From Methanoculleus sp. UBA430 (GTDB lineage: Archaea; Halobacteriota; Methanomicrobia; Methanomicrobiales; Methanoculleaceae), in NCBI RefSeq assembly GCF_002506585.1, contig NZ_DAXW01000012.1:135647-199646 (forward strand): a stretch of DNA of 64,000 bases. The letters run 5' to 3'. A program made the position numbers and the translations under genes. Under the pieces are notes generated by a model. It ran no database searches. It was not told where the DNA came from and saw only the letters and a list, made by a program, of their open reading frames with translations. This document shows positions 59,723 through 64,000 of this stretch, piece after piece (position 1 is the first letter of the stretch; every line of letters begins with the position of its first letter).

Positions 59723-59733
59723 TCGAACTCCGG
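59545..59733. repeat. 189-bp segment bounded by 27-bp perfect inverted repeats
   Basis: 59545-59571 and 59707-59733 are exact reverse complements (core GAGCACCGGAGGTGCGAG). The segment between holds further hairpins and no frame. The layout resembles a MITE-like or palindromic unit, but no target duplication was found. Confidence 0.9.
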
Positions 59734-60021
59734 GCATTCCACCCATCGCACTCCCCGTCAGCCCCTTCCCCCCGGGGCGATATCCACTGGAAATCCGTGT
59801 ATGGGAGTCGCGACACTTCAAGAACAACGCTATCGAGTGAAGCCGGTGGCACGCCAGGGCCCCGAGCGTCATCGGAGGTGGATGCAACGGAGCCCAACCT
59901 GAGCCCGGGTAGTCCAACGGCACACACCGGCAGGAAGTTCTGACAGCCCGACCATGCCCGATCAAAAATAATGAGGCCCCCGGCCCCCCCTCTGCTGGAA
60001 TAAAAATTACGGGAAAACAGT

Positions 60022-60576
60022 TCACATTATAGTTTCGAGCCGCTGCTCCAGGAAATCGAGTCCTCTCTTGATATCCTCGATAGTCTTTCCACCGGTCAGG
60101 ATGATCTTACCTGAACTGAAGAGAAGGGCGACGATCTTCGGATCTTCGATACGGTAGACGAGCCCCGGGAACTGCTCGGGTTCGTACTCGATATTCTCGA
60201 GATTGAGAGTGATGACCACCTTGTTCAGATTGATGTACCTGCCCATATCATACGAACAGACGATGTTCGTGACCGCGACCTGCGGCTCATCGTACGTATC
60301 GATACCGGCATCCCTGAGCGAACGCATGATGATCTCAAGACCATCGTGAAGGTCCGGATTGTTCCTGATACCGGTGAGCACCACTTTTCCCGAGGAAAAT
60401 ATCAGGGATGCAATCTTTGGCTTCTCAATACGATAAACCGCTCCGGGGAAACGCTTGGTATTCAGTTCACAGTTTTTAATTTTTTCAGATACTTTTTCGA
60501 GGTCGATCGAGTCGGCAATCACCCCGGAGGCAACGATGTTCTCAACTTTCAGTGACTCGTATCCCTTCTCATCCAT
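60022..60576 (-). CDS. tbp: TATA-box-binding protein
   Basis: 184 residues from the ATG at 60576 (MDEKGYESLKVENIVASGVI), the normal archaeal size; in-frame ATGs at 60591 and 60603 are possible. It binds promoter TATA boxes and recruits TFB and RNA polymerase. Two direct repeats form the saddle: FPGAVYRIEKPKIASLIFSS then GKVVLTG, and FPGLVYRIEDPKIVALLFSS then GKIILTG, with NIVASG and NIVCSY starting each half. The tail is short and acidic. It diverges from the acyl-CoA synthetase gene. Its promoter carries CATAAAGATTATCC near 60614-60627. Confidence 0.97.
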   Translation of the reverse strand: MDEKGYESLKVENIVASGVIADSIDLEKVSEKIKNCELNTKRFPGAVYRIEKPKIASLIFSSGKVVLTGIRNNPDLHDGLEIIMRSLRDAGIDTYDEPQVAVTNIVCSYDMGRYINLNKVVITLNLENIEYEPEQFPGLVYRIEDPKIVALLFSSGKIILTGGKTIEDIKRGLDFLEQRLETIM

Positions 60577-60613
60577 CGATATGAGTATCATTTTTTGGAC
60601 CATAATACTAATG

Positions 60614-60677
60614 GATAATCTTTATGCCCATTCCGAATCTGGAGTGTTCCTCAACTTCGTGAATTCTTTAAATTATG
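60614..60677. promoter_or_regulatory. Divergent promoters of tbp and acyl-CoA synthetase
   Basis: Minus strand: CATAAAGATTATCC (60614-60627) before tbp, placing the start near 60596, which argues against the 60603 ATG. Plus strand: TCTTTAAATTATG (60665-60677) before the ATG at 60703, giving a leader of only a few bases. Confidence 0.45.
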
Positions 60678-60702
60678 AACGCGCAACCTTTATGATCACG
60701 TT

Positions 60703-62406
60703 ATGGCAGATGATGAACAAAAACCAGTGTCCTACGAAGACCTCTGCGCGAATTTCAAGATAGACGTCCCTGAATACTATAACTTCGGTTTCGACGTGAT
60801 TGATGCATGGGCGAAGAAGGACCGGAACAAACTCGCCATGATCTGGGTGGACCAGAAGGGAAACGAGAAGAAATACACATTCTTCGACCTCATGCGCCTC
60901 TCGAACCAGGCAGTCAACATCTGCATAAAATACGGCATCAAGAAAGGCGATCGGGTCATGCTGATGCTCCCCCGGACACCCGAGTGGTGGATCTTCGTCA
61001 TCGCGCTCATCAAGCTCGGCGCCGTGTATTGCCCCGCAACGACGATGCTGACCCCAAAAGACCTGCAGTACCGCATCCTGGCCGCCGAGGTCAAGATGAT
61101 CATCACCATGGCCGAGCATGCGGATAAGGTCGAGGAGATCCGGGAAGAGTGCCCCACGCTCGCGGTCCGGCTCATGATCGACGGCGTGAGGGACGGATGG
61201 GTCAGTTACCCCGTCGAGCTCGACTACCCCGCGCCCTGCTCGCACAAACTGGTGAACCTCCCGGGTATGCACCGGACCAAATCAACGGACCCGTTACTGA
61301 TCTTCTTCACCTCCGGCACCACCGGCGAGCCGAAGATGGTGGTTCACGACCACTCCTACCCGCTCGGGCATCTCGTCACCGGGCGCGTGTGGCACGATCT
61401 GCGTCCAAACGACCTCCACCTGACGCTCTCCGATACCGGCTGGGGAAAGAGCGCGTGGGGGAAACTCTTCGGCCAGTGGATCGTCGGCGCGTGCATCTTC
61501 GTCTACGACATACGGGGCCGGTTCCACGCGACCGAGATCCTGCCGCTGCTGGAGAAGTACGGGATCACGACGTTCTGCTGCCCCCCGACGATCTACAGGA
61601 TGCTGATCCTCGCCGACCTCGACAAGTTCGATCTCTCCGACCTGCGCCACTGCTGCAGCGCCGGTGAAGCGCTCAACCCCGAGGTGATTCGGGCATGGCA
61701 GGAGGGAACCGGGAGGACGATCTACGAAGGCTACGGCCAGACCGAGACGGTGCTCTGCATCGGGACGTTCCCCGGCATGAAGTGCAAACCCGGCTCCATA
61801 GGGAGGCCGGCGCCCGGCTGGCAGATCGAACTCCACGACGACGACGGGAACCCGGTCGGTGTCGGGGAGGAGGGTCGCATTGCAATCAAACTCAACCCGC
61901 GCCCGGTAGGGCTCTTCCGCGGCTACCTGAATAACGAGGAAGAAACCAGCAAAGTCTGCCGGAACGGGTTCTACTACACCGGCGATAAGGCGCGGATGGA
62001 TGAGGACGGCTACTTCTGGTTCATGGGGCGTGACGACGACGTCATCAAGTCGTCCGGATACCGTATCGGACCGTTCGAGGTGGAGAGTGCGATCCTGGAG
62101 CATCCGGCCGTCCACGAGGTCGCGGTCGTCGGGTCGCCCAACGTGATCCGGGGACTGGTCGTCAAGGCCTTCATCGTGTTGAAACCGGGGTATCGGCCCT
62201 CGGAATCCCTGGTCAAGGATATCCAGAAGCACGTGAAACGGGTGACAGCGCCCTATAAATACCCCCGCGAGATCGAGTTCGTGGAGTCACTCCCAAAGAC
62301 CATCTCCGGCAAGATCAAGCGGTACGAACTCCGTGAGATGGAGTTACAGCGGTTCATGGATACTAATTCCCATGCCTCCCGGCCCTCCGGAGAGGGCGGG
62401 GAGTAA
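60703..62406 (+). CDS. AMP-forming acyl-CoA synthetase (medium-chain type)
   Basis: 567 residues. It activates a fatty or aromatic acid to its CoA ester through an acyl-AMP. Motifs: LLIFFTSGTTGEPKMVVHDH (P-loop-like AMP-binding), the ALNPEVIRAWQEGTG region, YEGYGQTETV, YYTGDKARMDEDGYFWFMGR, and the C-terminal KTISGKIKRYELRE with the catalytic Lys. Sequence style matches the medium-chain acyl-CoA synthetase of methanogens (MacS type) rather than acetyl-CoA synthetase. It could make branched or straight-chain acyl-CoA from growth factors. Complete and single-gene. Confidence 0.92.
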   Translation: MADDEQKPVSYEDLCANFKIDVPEYYNFGFDVIDAWAKKDRNKLAMIWVDQKGNEKKYTFFDLMRLSNQAVNICIKYGIKKGDRVMLMLPRTPEWWIFVIALIKLGAVYCPATTMLTPKDLQYRILAAEVKMIITMAEHADKVEEIREECPTLAVRLMIDGVRDGWVSYPVELDYPAPCSHKLVNLPGMHRTKSTDPLLIFFTSGTTGEPKMVVHDHSYPLGHLVTGRVWHDLRPNDLHLTLSDTGWGKSAWGKLFGQWIVGACIFVYDIRGRFHATEILPLLEKYGITTFCCPPTIYRMLILADLDKFDLSDLRHCCSAGEALNPEVIRAWQEGTGRTIYEGYGQTETVLCIGTFPGMKCKPGSIGRPAPGWQIELHDDDGNPVGVGEEGRIAIKLNPRPVGLFRGYLNNEEETSKVCRNGFYYTGDKARMDEDGYFWFMGRDDDVIKSSGYRIGPFEVESAILEHPAVHEVAVVGSPNVIRGLVVKAFIVLKPGYRPSESLVKDIQKHVKRVTAPYKYPREIEFVESLPKTISGKIKRYELREMELQRFMDTNSHASRPSGEGGE

Positions 62407-62493
62407 TTACATTTATTTTGTTGAAGATACCATAGTATCAGGCGCGAGGATCGTCGGGCCGGGTCAGCGGCGATAGGTCCGCCATAATTTCGT

Positions 62494-62578
62494 GCGAGAG
62501 TTGCCAAGCCAGGTCAAAGGCGCCAGGTTCAGGGCCTGGTCTCGTAGGAGTTCGCCGGTTCGAATCCGGCCTCTCGCA
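62494..62578 (+). tRNA. tRNA-Leu (anticodon CAG)
   Basis: 85 bases. Acceptor GCGAGAG pairs with CTCTCGC, then discriminator A; no CCA is encoded. Anticodon stem CCAGG/CCTGG with loop TTCAGGG gives anticodon CAG for CUG codons. The long variable arm (about 14 bases with a CTC/GAG stem) and T arm GCCGG-TTCGAAT-CCGGC mark a type II leucine tRNA. No intron. Confidence 0.95.
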
Positions 62579-62863
62579 TTCTTCTTCTGGATCATCATCT
62601 CAACCCGGGAACCGCTGATCTTATCTTCGCTCACCGGGCGGATCGGGCAGCTCGTCCTTTTCTGGAACGGACCTGTAATACGAAGGCCGGAGAGAGCCGG
62701 TTCTCCCATCGCCCCGGTCGGAAGAAGCCGAACCCTGACCCCGGGCGGACTCAAGCCTTTTTTGTCCTGGTGTGCCTACCATTGCATTGAGCGGGAGAAT
62801 GCTGCATCGCGCGGGCGACCGTTTTCTGCCGGTTCGGCATCACGCTCAGGGAAGGTTACCGGT

Positions 62864-63352
62864 ATGGAGAGACGCACATTCACCGTAAAACCGATAGGCA
62901 CCGTGCATGCCGACGAGGAATTGTTCTCTATCGAGATCGCCGAACCGTTCCGGCCCGCGCTCCTGGGCCTCGATGGATTCAGCCACATACTCGTACTCTG
63001 GTGGTGTGACCGGGTCGATACGGCAGGGTGCCGATCGGAAACGGTCTGCAGAAAGCCCTACACAAAGGGCCCCGAAACGATCGGGATCTTCGCCACCCGG
63101 TCTCCGGTCCGGCCAAATCCAATCGCGCTCTCAGTGGTTCCGGTGCTCGGCATCGATGCCGCAGCGGGCACCATCGAGGTACCATTCATCGATGCCGACG
63201 ATCGCACGCCGGTGCTGGACATCAAGCCCTATCTTCCGGCTACCGAACGGGTACGCGGTGTAAGCGTCCCTGCCTGGTCTTCCCACTGGCCGCAGTGGTA
63301 CGAAGACAACCGGGGGTTCGACTGGGCGGCGGAGTTCACCTTCGAGGAATGA
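62864..63352 (+). CDS. TrmO-like tRNA methyltransferase (UPF0066)
   Basis: 162 residues from the ATG at 62864, after GGGAAGG; the longer frame would start inside the tRNA gene. Family motifs: VKPIGTVHAD near the N-terminus, FRPALLGLDGFSHILVLWW, GIFATRSPVRPNPIALSVVP (the RSPxRPNPIGxS core) and TPVLDIKPYLP. In bacteria TrmO methylates t6A37 of certain tRNAs with SAM. Archaeal homologues are probably also tRNA-related. The gap 62579-62863 shows no gene. Confidence 0.9.
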   Translation: MERRTFTVKPIGTVHADEELFSIEIAEPFRPALLGLDGFSHILVLWWCDRVDTAGCRSETVCRKPYTKGPETIGIFATRSPVRPNPIALSVVPVLGIDAAAGTIEVPFIDADDRTPVLDIKPYLPATERVRGVSVPAWSSHWPQWYEDNRGFDWAAEFTFEE

Positions 63353-63492
63353 GGGCAGGCCGCCCCGCGTTCCCCCTCTTTGACAACTCCTGCCGGCGGG
63401 AGATCCCCGGGCCTCGCGGTCATTCCGGACGCCCCGGGAGTGGCCTCCCACTGATAATCCCACATGCGCTGTTGAAACGCTCAAAAAAAGAG

Positions 63493-63747
63493 TTATTTGA
63501 CCCTGCCAAACTCCTGGCTCACTTCTGCTGCGGACTGGAAGGTCTTGTCCCCAAACATCTCAAGGACCTGGATCACCGCATCGGGCGCATTGTTCTTTCT
63601 GGCATGGCTGATCAGGTCCTGCTTCCCGGCAGGGTAGTCCATGCCTCCAAGATACTTCTGGAACGCAGATGCACTCAGTTCTTCAACGGATGCAGCCTGC
63701 GCCGCAGATGCCATTCCACCTTTAACTGAAGGTCTTTCTTCTGCCAT
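63493..63747 (-). CDS. DUF2795 domain small protein (paralogue of 9960)
   Basis: 84 residues from the ATG at 63747, six bases after AGGTGGTGA; a GTG at 63759 overlaps that site and was rejected. The domain is ELSASAFQKYLGGMDYPAGK, QDLISHARKNNAPDAVIQVL then EMFGDKTFQSAAEV. Similar in length and pattern to the gene at 9960, with a different, Ala-rich N-terminus. Function unknown. A TATA-like TTTTTATTC lies near 63814-63824. From 63830 to the window end nothing was recognised. Confidence 0.82.
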   Translation of the reverse strand: MAEERPSVKGGMASAAQAASVEELSASAFQKYLGGMDYPAGKQDLISHARKNNAPDAVIQVLEMFGDKTFQSAAEVSQEFGRVK

Positions 63748-64000
63748 AGTTCTCACCACCTATCTGACGGCATCCCGCATAGTCGGGACACGCCTCCGCC
63801 ACATTACACTCGGTGAATAAAAATGTTGCTGTGATGTAATACCAAAAAACCGTCAATCCGGCTGTAAAGCATTTTGAGCCAGTGGTGGTGCCGGCCGGCA
63901 TCGAGCGAGCAGGCCTGACCCCGGGCCCCCGGCCGGCCTTGAAGGCAGCCTGGAGTGGGGGTTTTGAACCTTTCCGGTTACAGATCCGGGGTTCAAGGGG

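Noticed and set aside
62492..62863. N-terminal extension of the TrmO-like gene
   Set aside because: It would be read from the tRNA-Leu gene; the ATG at 62864 has a good ribosome-binding site and starts the conserved domain.

Overview
The window is a high-GC archaeal chromosome segment, most likely from a Methanomicrobiales methanogen close to Methanoculleus (inference from gene content and style; no search was run). Archaeal markers are a TATA-binding protein, an MCM helicase, two RFC small subunits, NMD3, the archaeal CoA-pathway enzymes pantoate kinase and phosphopantothenate synthetase, archaeal dihydroneopterin aldolase MptD, Taw2, TATA-box promoters and several leaderless-looking starts. 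Abundant PAS-domain sensors and exported surface proteins fit this group.

1-13.6 kb: two exported surface proteins (the first entering from outside the window), 3-methyladenine DNA glycosylase, a ferredoxin-like protein, a stand-alone condensation-domain protein, a gluconeogenic/glycolytic operon (class I aldolase, a phosphofructokinase with pyrophosphate-type residues, a small partner), a DUF2795 protein, GDPD, an alpha/beta hydrolase, a cytoplasmic HtrA-like protease and a nitroreductase. 13.8-31 kb: signalling and metals. There are two paralogous PAS proteins without a kinase ATPase domain, one complete PAS/GAF histidine kinase that carries a perfect 22-bp inverted repeat in its coding sequence, a CopB-type and a ZntA-type metal ATPase, a cupin lipoprotein, an IS1341-type tnpB element, a zinc-ribbon protein, an Lrp-led three-gene operon and ThiD. 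31-35.5 kb: an AIR-synthase-related protein, a hicBA toxin-antitoxin pair, a secreted serpin and a membrane-anchored ArsR-like regulator.

35.5-43.3 kb: a tightly packed ten-gene minus-strand operon joining pterin synthesis (mptD), a TatD hydrolase, DUF424, NMD3, wyosine tRNA modification (taw2), CoA synthesis (coaBC, pantoate kinase, phosphopantothenate synthetase), a second RFC small subunit with degenerate ATPase motifs, and a methyltransferase. 43.4-50.8 kb: a decayed, repeat-rich stretch with a REP-like inverted repeat, an orphan HicB-like gene, four small or medium membrane proteins, a DUF2298 polytopic membrane protein and a PGF-anchored surface protein. Two long and one short copy of a promoter-bearing repeat occur here, with gene fragments.

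50.8-64 kb: a replication/repair locus of rfcS-mcm (the mcm carries an intein with a homing endonuclease), diverging from RPA-associated OB protein - COG1407 phosphoesterase - Lhr helicase. Next comes a 330-bp array of short perfect hairpins, then tbp diverging from an acyl-CoA synthetase gene, a tRNA-Leu(CAG), a TrmO-like tRNA methyltransferase and a second DUF2795 gene. No CRISPR array, rRNA or prophage was seen.
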